Below, in pieces: positions 45,324 to 55,591 of a DNA stretch of 64,000 bases. Each line of letters begins with the position of its first letter. The stretch's first letter is position 1. The notes under the pieces are model-generated. The model searched no databases and had not been told where the DNA came from. It saw only the letters and a list, made by a program, of their open reading frames with translations. The position numbers and the translations under genes were made by a program. The DNA is from Pseudomonadota bacterium (GTDB lineage: Bacteria > Pseudomonadota > Gammaproteobacteria > Steroidobacterales > Steroidobacteraceae), in assembly GCA_963205255.1 (NCBI GenBank), contig CAUJIK010000015.1:1-64000 (forward strand). Direction: 5' to 3'.

Positions 45324-48300
45324 GGCGCAGATCGCAAGCCAGACGCTCGATGCCGTCGCGCGCGAGGTCAACACCTCGCTGGGCGAAGCGCGCGTGGCGC
45401 TCGAGGCCTATGTCGAGCAGCAGGAGAATCTCGCGCTGCTGCAGCGCTGCGCCAGCGAACTGGCGCAGGTGCAGGGCGTGCTGCGCGTCATGGAGATCCA
45501 CGGCGCGGCGTTGCTGGCCGAGGAGATGCACCAGGTCGCGGATTACCTTGCGACCCTGGTCGGCGAACAGAAGAACCAGGCCGAGGCGCTCGATGCGCTG
45601 ATGCGCGCCATGGTGCAGCTGCCTTCGTACCTGGACCGCGTGCTCGCCGGCGGCCGGGACATGGCGCTGATCCTGCTGCCCCTGCTCAACGACATGCGCG
45701 CCGTGCGCGGCAGTCCGCTGCTGTCCGAAGGCACGCTGCTGCTGCTGAATCTCAAGTCCGATCGCCAGGCCGAGCCCGCGCCGCCGCAGGCGGGCGAAGA
45801 AGGCGTGACGGTGGCGCAGTGGGCGCGGCGTCTGCGCTCGCGCTTCCAGATGGGCCTGATCGGCTGGATACGTGGCGAGCGCATCGATGTGCACCTCGAG
45901 ACGCTGGCCACCGTGGCGACGCGCCTGGAGCGCATCGCCACCACGCAGCCCCTGTTCCAGCTGTGGTGGGTGGTCGGCGCCGTGATCGAGGGCCTGCGCG
46001 AGCGTGGCCTGGAAAGCAGCGTGTCGGTGAAGCGTCTGCTGGGTCTGGCCGATCGCGAGATCAAGCGGCTCTATGACGAGGGCGAGGAGCGCTACGCGCA
46101 GAATCCGCCGGTCGAGCTGCTGAACAATCTTCTTTACTACGTTGCGCGTGCGACCGAAGCCGGTCCGCGCGTGAAGGCGGTGCGGTCCTCCTTCCGGCTC
46201 GGCGAGCTGCTGCCGGTGGACGAGAGCATCGAGGAGGAGCGGGAAAGCCTTTCCGCTCCCTCGGTGAAGCTCATGCAGACGGTGGCGGCAGCCATCCGCG
46301 AGGACCTCGGCAAGATCAAGGACGTCCTCGACATCTATGTGCGCCGCGGCGCCGCGGCGCCGGAAGAGCTGACGGCGCAGGTCGACCTGCTGCGCAAGAT
46401 CGGCGACACGCTGGGCGTGCTCGGCCTCGGTGAGCAGCGGGCGCGCGTGCAGGGCGAGATCGGCCGTCTCGAAACACTCATCGGCTCGGGCGACCGGCCG
46501 TCCGAATCGCTGCTGGTGGACATCGCCGCGGCGTTGATCCGCGTGGAGGATCATCTCGACGACGAGCTCGTGGGCATGATCCTGCCGCGCGAGCGCTCTT
46601 CCGAGCAGCCGGCCGTGGATCTGGAATTCCAGCCGGTGCAGTCGGCGGTGCTGCGCGAGTGTGTGGTGAACCTGGCGCGCGTGAAGGAATATGTTTCGCA
46701 GAGCGTCGGCGGCACGCTCGATGCGGTCGGCTTCGACAACTGGCTCGAGCTGATGCGCGGCATCCAGGCGGGTCTGCTGGTGCTGGGCAAGACGCGCGCC
46801 GTGGGCTGCGTGGAGCGCATCACCGGCCATCTGCGCGCGGTGATGCAGCCGGGCGGTTCGGGCCTTGCGCCGCAGGTGCTCGATCGCCTCGCCGACGCCA
46901 TCGTCAGCGTCGAGTACTACATGGAGACGCTGCAGGCGGGCCGCTCGGACCCCTGGTACATGCTGGACAACGCCGAGGCCGCGCTTGCCGTGGTGGATAC
47001 GCAGCCGGCGCGTGGCGTGCCCACTGTGATTCCTGTCGAGGGTGAGAGCCAGACTCTGGTGCTGGGCACGGCACGCGCACCCACGTTGCCGGATGCGGGG
47101 ACGATGTCCACGGTTGCCGCGGCGCCGCCGGTGCTTGCCCCCGCGCGTCCGTCGCTGGCGCAGGTCGCCGATCCGGAGCTGGTCCTGCTGTTCCTGGAGG
47201 AAGCGCGCGAGGAAGTGGCGCGCATCACCGAGCAGTTGCCGGTGTGGGATCGCGATCCTTCGCAGGAGGCGGCGCTCATCACCTCGCGGCGCGCTTTCCA
47301 TACCCTCAAGGGCAGCGGCCGCGTGGTCGGCGCCATGGAACTGGCCGAATTCGCCTGGTCCATCGAGAACCTGCTGAACCGCCTGCTCGACAAGACGCTG
47401 GCGCGCGGGCCGGCCATCCTGGCAACGCTGCGCGAAGCGGTGGATACGCTGCCGCAGTTGATCCGGCATCTGGAAAATGGCGTTGCGCCCTCGGCGGACA
47501 TCACCGGCATCGCAGCGCGCGCGCATGCACTGGCGGCGGGTCGCAGCGCCGATTCGGTGCCCGTGCAGCCCGCGGCGCCGGCTCCCGAGCCCGTGCGCGA
47601 ATCGCCCGTCATGGTGGAGGAGGCGCCTGCCGTCGCGGAGGTCTCCCCTGTTGCGCCGGAGTTCGTGGCGCAGGATTCCACAGCGCAGGAGCAGGAGCCG
47701 GAACTGGAGTCAGCGCCAGCGCCCGAGCCGCTCGTGGCCGCGTCCTCGGCAACACAGGTCGATCCGGCGCTGGCCGAGATTTATTCGCGCGAGACCGCAA
47801 GCCACGTGGCCGTGGTGCGCGACTGGATCGCGCGCGTGGCCGCGCTGCCTGGCCTGCAGGTGGTTCCGGAGCCGGTGTATCGCGCCTGCCACACGCTGGC
47901 CGGCAGTTCGCGCATGGCCGAGGCTCGTCATGGCATCCGCCTCGCCGAGCCGCTGAATCACTGGCTGCGCAAATCCTTCGATGCCAGCGTGGGCATCCGC
48001 GGTGAGGATGTCGCGCTGGTCGGCGACTGCATGAGCGCTCTGGAGAGCGTGAGCCTGAATCTGGACGAGTCCACGGGCTTCTTCTTCGCGCATCCGACGC
48101 TGCTCGAGCGCATTGCGCGCGCCGAATCGGATCTGGACCGGCGCGTCGGCGCCGACGAGACCGGCAACCACGATCATCCCGAAGCCGTTTCCGGGTCGGC
48201 TGTCGAAATGCTGCTGTTGCAGCCGCAGATCCCCGCGGCGCCGCCGCGCGCCGGGCTGTCATCCGGGCCGGCCGCGGATGTGGATTACGATCTCGAGATC

Positions 48301-50766
48301 GCTTCCATCTTCGGCGACGAGGCCACCGAACTGCTCGAAGCCGCGCAGTCTTCGTTCCTCGGCATCAGCCTCGATCAGCCGCGCCGCGAGGAATTCGCCG
48401 CGCTCAAGCGTCCGCTGCATACCCTCAAGGGTGGCGCGCGCATGGCGGGTGTCGCCTCCATGGGCGATCTGTCTCATGAGCTCGAATCGCTGATCATCGC
48501 CATCGAACTGGGCAATGTGCCGCCCAGCACCGCGGCGCGCGAGACGCTGCAGCGCGCGCTCGATGAGCTGGCGCGCATGCGCGATCTGCTCGCCGCGAGC
48601 AAGCCGATATCCCAGGCCACCGGCCTGGTCGCGCAAGTGCGCGCGCTCACCGGCGGCGTGGAAGTGGTTGAAGAGGAAGTGCTGCCGCCCGGAGCCTTTG
48701 CTTCGCAGGCCGTGGGCGATTCTGCTGCTGGCGATGAGGCCGGGCAGCCTGCTGCCGATACGCCGGCCGAACCCGACCTCGCGCCGGCAATCGAGGCGCA
48801 GTACGTCGATGCTCCCGTTCCGGAGGCGACGCCGCAGCCGCAGCCGCAGATGCCGCCCGAGCGGCCCGCCGTCTTCGACCGTCTCATGGCCGCTGCCATG
48901 GTGCCGCCGGGCCGCGAGCCGGCGCCGCCGCCGGAGCGCGTGGAGATGGCGCGCGTGGACGCGGAGCTGCTGAACCAGTTGCTGAATCAGGCCGGTGAGG
49001 TGAGCATCGCCCGCTCGCGCGTGGAACAGCAGATGGGTTCGGTGGAGTTCAACCTCGCCGAGCTTTCGCGCACGGTCACACGTCTGAAAGAGCAGCTCAA
49101 CAAGCTCGAGATCGAGACCGAGACGCAGATCCTGCATCGCCATGAGACCGAGTCCGGTCCGCGCACCGAGTTCGATCCGCTGGAACTGGACCGTTATTCC
49201 TCCATCCAGCAGTTCTCGCGCGCGCTCGCGGAGACGGCCAGCGACGTGGCGAGCATCCAGCAGTTGCTCGAGACGCTGACGCAGGAAGCCCAGAACCTGT
49301 TGCAGCAGCAGGGCCGCACTGTCACCGAGCTGCAGAACGGGCTCATGCGCACCCGCATGGTTTCGTTCCAGCGGCATGTGCAGCGCCTGTCGCGCATCGT
49401 GCGCCAGGCCGCGGCCGACACCGGCAAGCAGGCCGAACTCGTTGTCGAGGGCGCTTCGGGCGAGATCGATCGCCAGGTGCTAGAGCGCATGTTGCCGCCG
49501 TTCGAGCATCTGCTGCGCAATGCCGTGGTGCATGGCATCGAATCACCCGAACAGCGCCGCGCCGCGGGCAAGGCGGAGACCGGGCAGATCAAGCTGGTGC
49601 TGCGCCGCGAGGGCGCCGAGGTCATCATCGATGTTGCCGACGACGGCGCCGGCATGAATCTCGAAGCCATTCGCGCCAAGGCCATTGCCCTGGGGATGGT
49701 GGCGGCCAATCACGCGTTGTCGGATGAAGAGGCGATGCAGCTGGTGCTCGAGCCCGGCTTCTCCACGGCCGAGAACCTCACCCAGGCGGCCGGGCGCGGC
49801 GTGGGCATGGACGTGGTGGCGACCGAAGTGAAGAAGCTCGGCGGCGCGCTGCACATTGAAACCCACGCCGGCCAGGGCTCGCGCTTCATCATTCACCTGC
49901 CCTTCACGCTGGCCGTGAGCCATGCGCTCATCGTGCGCATTTCCGACGAGTTCTATGCGCTGCCGCTGCCCACCGTGGAGGGTGTGGTGCGCGTGCCGCG
50001 CGACGAAGTGCTGCGCCATCTGGCCAGCGAGACGGCTTCCTACATGTATGGCGGCTTCAAGTACCGCTTCCAGCATCTGGGCGTGTTCGTCGGCATGGAG
50101 ACCGGCGTGCTGCCGGATCAGGACCCGACGCTGCCGGTGGTGCTGGTGCGCGCCGGCGAGCTTTCCACGGGCCTCGTCGCCGAGGAGCTGGTCGGCAGTC
50201 GCGAGATCGTGGTCAAGCCCGTCGGTCCGCAGATCTCGGGCATCCGCGGCATATCCGGCGCCACCATCCTCGGCGATGGCCGCATCGTCGTGATCCTCGA
50301 CATTGGTGCGCTGGTGCGTGCCGGCTGGCGCGGCCGCGTGCAGGCCGCCACCGTGCCGCGCGAGAAACTCGACCGGCGCATCGTGGCGCTGGTGGTGGAC
50401 GATTCCATCACGGTGCGTCGCGTGACCCAGCGCCTGCTGGAGCGCAATGGCATGAAGGTGCTCACCGCGCGCGACGGCATGGATGCGGTGGCGGTGATGG
50501 AAGAGCAGGTGCCCGACATCGTGCTGCTGGACATCGAGATGCCGCGCATGGATGGCTATGAAGTGGCCTCGCACATGCGTGGCAGCGCGCGCCTCAAGGA
50601 TGTGCCCATCATCATGATCACTTCGCGCGTGGGCGAGAAGCATCGCTCGCGTGCCATCGAGCTTGGCGTGGACGAGTACCTGGGCAAACCCTACCAGGAG
50701 AGCCAGCTGCTGGAAGCCATCGCGCCGCTGGTGGAGAGGCGCGACGGCGAGGCGTGCCTGGCATGA
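45316..50766 (+). CDS. chpA: Hybrid CheA-type histidine kinase ChpA/PilL (~1816 aa)
   Basis: Hpt motifs 'FHTLKGSGR', 'CHTLAGSSR', 'LHTLKGGAR'; CheA core 'LLRNAVVHGIE', 'DDGAGMN', 'GRGVGMDVVATEV'; CheW-like domain; C-terminal receiver 'LVVDDSITVRRVTQRLLERNGMKVLTARDG'. Confidence 0.93.
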   Translation: MAEAQIASQTLDAVAREVNTSLGEARVALEAYVEQQENLALLQRCASELAQVQGVLRVMEIHGAALLAEEMHQVADYLATLVGEQKNQAEALDALMRAMVQLPSYLDRVLAGGRDMALILLPLLNDMRAVRGSPLLSEGTLLLLNLKSDRQAEPAPPQAGEEGVTVAQWARRLRSRFQMGLIGWIRGERIDVHLETLATVATRLERIATTQPLFQLWWVVGAVIEGLRERGLESSVSVKRLLGLADREIKRLYDEGEERYAQNPPVELLNNLLYYVARATEAGPRVKAVRSSFRLGELLPVDESIEEERESLSAPSVKLMQTVAAAIREDLGKIKDVLDIYVRRGAAAPEELTAQVDLLRKIGDTLGVLGLGEQRARVQGEIGRLETLIGSGDRPSESLLVDIAAALIRVEDHLDDELVGMILPRERSSEQPAVDLEFQPVQSAVLRECVVNLARVKEYVSQSVGGTLDAVGFDNWLELMRGIQAGLLVLGKTRAVGCVERITGHLRAVMQPGGSGLAPQVLDRLADAIVSVEYYMETLQAGRSDPWYMLDNAEAALAVVDTQPARGVPTVIPVEGESQTLVLGTARAPTLPDAGTMSTVAAAPPVLAPARPSLAQVADPELVLLFLEEAREEVARITEQLPVWDRDPSQEAALITSRRAFHTLKGSGRVVGAMELAEFAWSIENLLNRLLDKTLARGPAILATLREAVDTLPQLIRHLENGVAPSADITGIAARAHALAAGRSADSVPVQPAAPAPEPVRESPVMVEEAPAVAEVSPVAPEFVAQDSTAQEQEPELESAPAPEPLVAASSATQVDPALAEIYSRETASHVAVVRDWIARVAALPGLQVVPEPVYRACHTLAGSSRMAEARHGIRLAEPLNHWLRKSFDASVGIRGEDVALVGDCMSALESVSLNLDESTGFFFAHPTLLERIARAESDLDRRVGADETGNHDHPEAVSGSAVEMLLLQPQIPAAPPRAGLSSGPAADVDYDLEIASIFGDEATELLEAAQSSFLGISLDQPRREEFAALKRPLHTLKGGARMAGVASMGDLSHELESLIIAIELGNVPPSTAARETLQRALDELARMRDLLAASKPISQATGLVAQVRALTGGVEVVEEEVLPPGAFASQAVGDSAAGDEAGQPAADTPAEPDLAPAIEAQYVDAPVPEATPQPQPQMPPERPAVFDRLMAAAMVPPGREPAPPPERVEMARVDAELLNQLLNQAGEVSIARSRVEQQMGSVEFNLAELSRTVTRLKEQLNKLEIETETQILHRHETESGPRTEFDPLELDRYSSIQQFSRALAETASDVASIQQLLETLTQEAQNLLQQQGRTVTELQNGLMRTRMVSFQRHVQRLSRIVRQAAADTGKQAELVVEGASGEIDRQVLERMLPPFEHLLRNAVVHGIESPEQRRAAGKAETGQIKLVLRREGAEVIIDVADDGAGMNLEAIRAKAIALGMVAANHALSDEEAMQLVLEPGFSTAENLTQAAGRGVGMDVVATEVKKLGGALHIETHAGQGSRFIIHLPFTLAVSHALIVRISDEFYALPLPTVEGVVRVPRDEVLRHLASETASYMYGGFKYRFQHLGVFVGMETGVLPDQDPTLPVVLVRAGELSTGLVAEELVGSREIVVKPVGPQISGIRGISGATILGDGRIVVILDIGALVRAGWRGRVQAATVPREKLDRRIVALVVDDSITVRRVTQRLLERNGMKVLTARDGMDAVAVMEEQVPDIVLLDIEMPRMDGYEVASHMRGSARLKDVPIIMITSRVGEKHRSRAIELGVDEYLGKPYQESQLLEAIAPLVERRDGEACLA

Positions 50767-51239
50767 GCGACCGGCCGGCCGAGATCTATGGCCTGCTGGT
50801 GCCGCTCTCGGGAGAGCGGCTGCTGGTGCCGCGTGGTTGCGTGGCCGAGGTCGTCGGCTACCAGACGCCGCAGGAGATGACCGGTGCGCCGCCCTGGTAT
50901 CTGGGGGTGGTGAACTGGAATGGCCGCAAGGTGCCGCTGGTGTCCTTCGAGGGCGCCTGCGGGCAGGAGGTGGCCCCGCCCACTCCGCGTTCGCGCGTGG
51001 TGGTGCTCAACGCGATTTCCTCCGATGTGGACGCCGGCCATGTCGCCGTGCTCTCGCAAGGGTTCCCGCAGCTGGTGCGCGTGAGCCCGGAACTGGTGAA
51101 ACTCGACCAGGAGCGTGTTTTCGGCGAAAGCGCTCCCGTGCTGTGCCAGTTGCACATGCTCAACGAATCGCCGCTGGTGCCCGACCTCGACCGTCTCGAG
51201 GAGATGGTCGCGGGGGAGACTACGCCGCTGCCGGGTTGA
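50763..51239 (+). CDS. chpC: CheW-like protein (ChpC-like)
   Basis: 'GLLVPLSGERLLVPRGCVAEVVGYQTPQEMTGAPPWYLGVVNWNGRKVPLVSFEGACG'; ATGA overlap with chpA. Confidence 0.82.
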   Translation: MSDRPAEIYGLLVPLSGERLLVPRGCVAEVVGYQTPQEMTGAPPWYLGVVNWNGRKVPLVSFEGACGQEVAPPTPRSRVVVLNAISSDVDAGHVAVLSQGFPQLVRVSPELVKLDQERVFGESAPVLCQLHMLNESPLVPDLDRLEEMVAGETTPLPG

Positions 51240-51249
51240 CCTGCCCCGG

Positions 51250-51978
51250 ATGGGCGCGACGATGAGCCACGTTGAACCTCTGGTGCTGCTGCCCGGGCTG
51301 CTGTGTGACGAAACAGTCTGGCTACATCAGCGCGCGGTCTTCGGTCCGGAGCGCGAGACCCATGTCGCCGCGTATGGGTTGAGCGATTCGCTGGGCGCAA
51401 TGGCCGAGCGTGTGCTTGCCACCGCACCGCCCACCTTCGCCCTTGCCGGTCATTCCATGGGCGGCCGTGTTGCGGTGGAGGTGGTTGCCAGCGCGCCGGA
51501 GCGGGTTTCCCGCCTGGCATTGCTGGATACCGGATATGCAGCGCTGGCCGACGGCGAAGCCGGCGAGCGGGAGAGGGCCGGGCGCCAGCGTCTGCTCGAT
51601 ATCGCAAGGCAGGAGGGCATGCTGGCCATGGGGCGTGTCTGGGCACAAGGCATGGTGCATCCGGCACGACTGGATGATGCGGCCTTCATGGAACAGATCC
51701 ACAGCATGATTGCGCGCGCCAGCGTGGCGCAGTTCGAGGCGCAGATCCGGGCTTTGCTGGCGCGACCGGATTGCAGCCGTGTTCTTGCGACACTTCGCGT
51801 GCCGGCACTGGTGCTCTGCGGCCACGACGACAGGTGGGCGCCATTGGCGCAGCACGAGCACATGGCGCGCCTCATTCCCGGCAGTCAGCTGGTGGACGTG
51901 GCGGATTGCGGCCACATGAGCACGATGGAGAGGCCGGAGACGGTCACCGAAGTCCTGGCTGCGTGGCTGGCTGCCTGA
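51250..51978 (+). CDS. Alpha/beta fold hydrolase
   Basis: 'LVLLPGLLCDETVWLHQ', 'LAGHSMGGRVAVEV', 'LVLCGHDDRWAPL', 'CGHMSTMERPE'. Confidence 0.9.
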   Translation: MGATMSHVEPLVLLPGLLCDETVWLHQRAVFGPERETHVAAYGLSDSLGAMAERVLATAPPTFALAGHSMGGRVAVEVVASAPERVSRLALLDTGYAALADGEAGERERAGRQRLLDIARQEGMLAMGRVWAQGMVHPARLDDAAFMEQIHSMIARASVAQFEAQIRALLARPDCSRVLATLRVPALVLCGHDDRWAPLAQHEHMARLIPGSQLVDVADCGHMSTMERPETVTEVLAAWLAA

Positions 51979-52024
51979 GAGACGTCGATGCCGGGCTCGT
52001 TCGAGCCAGCTGTTGCCGCGTGCA

Positions 52025-52789
52025 CTATGGCCGCCAGTCGCCAGCCAGCGCCTGCAAGGCGGCGATCGCGGCAAGCCCGGCGGTTTCGGTCCGCAGCACT
52101 CTGGGTCCCAGCCGGCAGCGCAGGTAGTCCGCAGCCAGTGCCTGTGCAATCTCCGTATCCTCGAAGCCGCCCTCCGGTCCGATGAGCAGCCGGATGCCAC
52201 GACCGGCTGCCGCGGCGTGGTCGTCGAGCAGGGCGGGCAGGGAGGATGAGCCGGATTGTGGAGCCAGCAGCAGCCGCAAGTCCTGCCCCTGCGCCGCATC
52301 GCCGGTTGCCAGTGCGGCGCCGAGAGTGGTGGCCGGTGCAAGCGCCGGAAGCCGGGCGCGGCCGCATTGCTCGCAGGCCGATGCAATCACGGCCTGCCAG
52401 TGCGCATGACGCTTCGCGATGCCCGCGGCGTCGAGTTTCACGGTGCTGCGTGCCATGAGCAGCGGCACGATGCGTGTGACGCCGAGCTCGGTGGCCTTCT
52501 GCAGGATCAGATCCATTTTCTCACCGCGCGCCACGCCCTGCAGCAGCGTGATGGCCAGAGGAGATTCGGTGAGGTTCGGCACGGCGGCGCCGATGCGCAC
52601 TTCCACTTCTGTGCGTCGGGCGGCGGTGATGATGGCCTCGAATTCATGGCCTTCGCCGTCGAACACGTGCAGCGCGTCGCCCGTCGTCAGTCTGAGCACC
52701 TGCGCCACATGTCGCGCTGCCGTGTCCGGCAGCGCCAGCACGGCGCCGGGCTGCAGCGCCGCCGGCACATGCACGCGCGTCAGGCGCAT
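52025..52789 (-). CDS. rsmE: 16S rRNA (uracil(1498)-N(3))-methyltransferase
   Basis: 'ARHVAQVLRLTTGDALHVFDGEGHEF', 'QKATELGVTRIVPLLMARS', 'LLIGPEGGFEDTEI'. Confidence 0.94.
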   Translation of the reverse strand: MRLTRVHVPAALQPGAVLALPDTAARHVAQVLRLTTGDALHVFDGEGHEFEAIITAARRTEVEVRIGAAVPNLTESPLAITLLQGVARGEKMDLILQKATELGVTRIVPLLMARSTVKLDAAGIAKRHAHWQAVIASACEQCGRARLPALAPATTLGAALATGDAAQGQDLRLLLAPQSGSSSLPALLDDHAAAAGRGIRLLIGPEGGFEDTEIAQALAADYLRCRLGPRVLRTETAGLAAIAALQALAGDWRP

Positions 52790-54129
52790 GTGGCGGCTTC
52801 GATGGCCTCGCCGGCCACGCGCCCGAGCAGTGCTATCTCTGCGGGCGAGATCACATAGGGCGGCATGAAATAGACCGCATTGCCCACGGGGCGCAGCAGC
52901 ACGCCGCGTTCCAGCGCGGCCCGATACACGCCAAGGCCGCGGCGCTCGCGGAAGTCGTAGGGCTCGCGCGTGGCGCGATCGCGCACCAGCTCGATGGCGA
53001 GGATCATGCCGGTCTGGCGGATCTGCGCCACGTGCGGATGATCTTCCAGCGGCGCAACGCTTTCGCGCATCAGGCGGGCCAGCGTGCGGTTGCGCTCGAG
53101 CACCGGTTCATCGCGGAATATGGCGAGCGTGGCATTGGCGGCGGCGCAGGCCAGCGGGTTGCCGGTGTAGCTGTGCGAATGCAGGAAGCCGTTGAGCTTC
53201 GAATATTCATCATAGAAGGCGTCGTACACCTGTTCGCCGGTGAGCACCGCGGACAGCGGCAGGAAGCCGCCGGTGAGCCCCTTCGACAGGCACAGGAAGT
53301 CGGGGCTGATGCCCGCCTGCTCGCACGCGAACAGCGTGCCGGTGCGGCCGAAGCCGACGGCGATCTCGTCCGCGATCAGATGCACACCGTGGCGATTGCA
53401 GGCTTCGCGCAGCAACGTGAGGTAGGTGGGGTGGTACATGCGCATGCCGCCGGCGCATTGCACCAGCGGCTCGACGATCACGGCCGCCACCTCGTCGGCG
53501 CGCTGTTCGAGCAGCGCCAGCATGGGCGCGAACTGGCGGCGGGCGCAGTCCTCGGCGCTCTCTCCCGGCGCACATTCGTAGGCGTCGGGCGAGGGCGCGG
53601 TGATCACGTCCATCAGCAGCGGCGCGTAGATGTCCTTGTAGAGCGCCACATTGCCCACGGCGAGGGCGCCCAGCGTCTCGCCGTGGTAGCTGTTGGCCAG
53701 CGTGATGAAGCGCGTTTTCTCCGGTTTTCCGCGGTTGCGCCAGTAGTGGAAGCTCATCTTCACGGCCACTTCGATGGCCGCCGAGCCGTTGTCGGCAAAG
53801 AAGCAGCGCGTGAGGCCGGCGGGAGCAATGCGTGTGAGCTCCTCGGCCAGAGTGATGGCAGGCTCGTGCGTGAAGCCGGCGAAGATCACATGCTCCAGCC
53901 GTTCGAGCTGTGCGGCCACGGCGGCGCGAATGCGCGGATTGCAGTGACCGAAGAGATTCACCCACCAGGAGCTGATGGCGTCCAGGTAGCGCTTGCCATC
54001 GGGTGTTTCCAGCCACACTCCCTCGCCGCGCGCGATGGGGATGAGCGGCATGTCCCGCTCGTGGTCCTTCATCTGCGTGCAGGGATGCCAGATGTGGGCC
54101 AGGTCGCGTTCGGTGAGAGTCTTGGTCAT
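52780..54129 (-). CDS. bioA: Adenosylmethionine--8-amino-7-oxononanoate transaminase
   Basis: 'IWHPCTQMKDHE', 'ISSWWVNLFGHCNPRI', 'SYHGETLGALAVGNVALYKDIYAPLL', 'LSKGLTGGFLPLSAVL'. Confidence 0.96.
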   Translation of the reverse strand: MTKTLTERDLAHIWHPCTQMKDHERDMPLIPIARGEGVWLETPDGKRYLDAISSWWVNLFGHCNPRIRAAVAAQLERLEHVIFAGFTHEPAITLAEELTRIAPAGLTRCFFADNGSAAIEVAVKMSFHYWRNRGKPEKTRFITLANSYHGETLGALAVGNVALYKDIYAPLLMDVITAPSPDAYECAPGESAEDCARRQFAPMLALLEQRADEVAAVIVEPLVQCAGGMRMYHPTYLTLLREACNRHGVHLIADEIAVGFGRTGTLFACEQAGISPDFLCLSKGLTGGFLPLSAVLTGEQVYDAFYDEYSKLNGFLHSHSYTGNPLACAAANATLAIFRDEPVLERNRTLARLMRESVAPLEDHPHVAQIRQTGMILAIELVRDRATREPYDFRERRGLGVYRAALERGVLLRPVGNAVYFMPPYVISPAEIALLGRVAGEAIEAATCA

Positions 54130-54184
54130 GTTCGCAGACGCATGCCTGCGGGCAGCCCGGTGGCCGCCCGCAGGCCCAGGCGCG

Positions 54185-54886
54185 TCAGTTCTTCTGCGTG
54201 CTGCCCAGCCAGCGGTAGACCACGCCGGCGATGGCGGCGCCGACGATCGGCGCTACCCAGAACAACCACAGCTGCGACAGCGCCCAGCCCTGCACGAACA
54301 CGGCAGGCCCGGTGCTGCGCGCCGGGTTCACCGAAGTGTTGGTGACCGGAATGCTGATCAGATGGATCAGCGTGAGCGCAAGACCAATGGCGATGGGCGC
54401 GAAACCGGCCGGCACGCGGGAGTCGGTGGCGCCGAGAATCACGATGAGGAAGCCGAAGGTGAGCACCAGCTCGATGGCGAGCCCGGAGGCCAGGGTGTAT
54501 CCGCCTGGCGAGTGTTCACCATAACCGTTGGAGGCCAGGCCGCCCGCGAGATCGAAACCGGCCTTGCCGCTGGCGATGAAATAGAGCACGCCGGCCGCCA
54601 GGACGGCGCCGAGCACCTGCGCGATCACATAGGGGACGAGATCCTTGGCCGGGAACCGGCCGCCCACCACGAGGCCCACCGACACGGCGGGGTTCAGATG
54701 GCAGCCGGAGATATGGCCGATGGCATAGGCCATGGTGAGCACGGTGAGGCCGAAGGCCAGTGCGACGCCGGCGAATCCGATGCCGAGCTCCGGAAAGGCC
54801 GCCGCCAGCACGGCGCTGCCGCAGCCGCCGAACACCAGCCAGAAGGTGCCGAGCAATTCGGCCGCGAGTCTCTTCGAAAGAGGCAT
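54185..54886 (-). CDS. aqpZ: Aquaporin Z-like channel
   Basis: NPA motifs '[14 protein letters not shown]' and '[14 protein letters not shown]'. Confidence 0.95.
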   Translation of the reverse strand: MPLSKRLAAELLGTFWLVFGGCGSAVLAAAFPELGIGFAGVALAFGLTVLTMAYAIGHISGCHLNPAVSVGLVVGGRFPAKDLVPYVIAQVLGAVLAAGVLYFIASGKAGFDLAGGLASNGYGEHSPGGYTLASGLAIELVLTFGFLIVILGATDSRVPAGFAPIAIGLALTLIHLISIPVTNTSVNPARSTGPAVFVQGWALSQLWLFWVAPIVGAAIAGVVYRWLGSTQKN

Positions 54887-54989
54887 TGTTGTTCTCCCAT
54901 GCGTCACGGGGGTGTGACCGGTGGCAATGATAGTCCCGGGCTATACTCCACATGCAATCAGCAACCCGGGAAATTCCCGCGAGCCCGCC

Positions 54990-55580
54990 GTGAGACCCAA
55001 CAGCGCCACGACCGCCACACCGGGTGTGCACCGGGCCACTGGCCTGCTGGAGGGCGCGCGGCAAGTGCTCAGCCCGCACCGCGATGCGCGCCCTGCGGGC
55101 GTTGCGGCGGATCTCATCGTCCTGCATGGCATCAGCCTGCCGCCCGGAGAGTTTGGCGGCCCCTGGATCGAGCAACTGTTCAACGGGCGCCTGCCGCCGG
55201 ATGTGCATCCCTATTTCAGGGAGATTCAGGGCATGCGCGTGTCGTCGCATGTGCTGGTGCGTCGTGATGGCGAACTGGTGCAGTTCGTGCCCTTCCATGA
55301 GCGCGCCTGGCACGCGGGTGTTTCCGAGTACCTTGGCCGCGCGGCCTGCAACGACTTTTCCATCGGCATCGAGTTCGAGGGCACGGACGAGATGCCTTAT
55401 GAGCCGGCCCAGTACGAGGCCGGCGCGGGCCTGATCCGCGCCTTGCTGGCGGCTTATCCGGCGCTGGATGCCGGGCGCATCGTGGGCCACAGCGATATCG
55501 CGCCCGGCCGCAAGACCGATCCCGGGCAAGCCTTCGACTGGGCTCGTCTGCGTGAGCTGCTGGGCGCGGCGCGGCGCTGA
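54990..55580 (+). CDS. ampD: 1,6-anhydro-N-acetylmuramyl-L-alanine amidase AmpD
   Basis: 'LIVLHGISLPPGEFGGPWIEQLFNG', 'RVSSHVLVRRDGELVQFVPFHERAWHAGVS', 'IVGHSDIAPGRKTDPGQAFDW'. GTG start assumed. Confidence 0.93.
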   Translation: MRPNSATTATPGVHRATGLLEGARQVLSPHRDARPAGVAADLIVLHGISLPPGEFGGPWIEQLFNGRLPPDVHPYFREIQGMRVSSHVLVRRDGELVQFVPFHERAWHAGVSEYLGRAACNDFSIGIEFEGTDEMPYEPAQYEAGAGLIRALLAAYPALDAGRIVGHSDIAPGRKTDPGQAFDWARLRELLGAARR

Positions 55581-55591
55581 AGCCCGGCCCG

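Noticed and set aside
45136-47526. 796-aa minus-strand ORF
   Set aside because: Antisense to chpA; shadow ORF composition.
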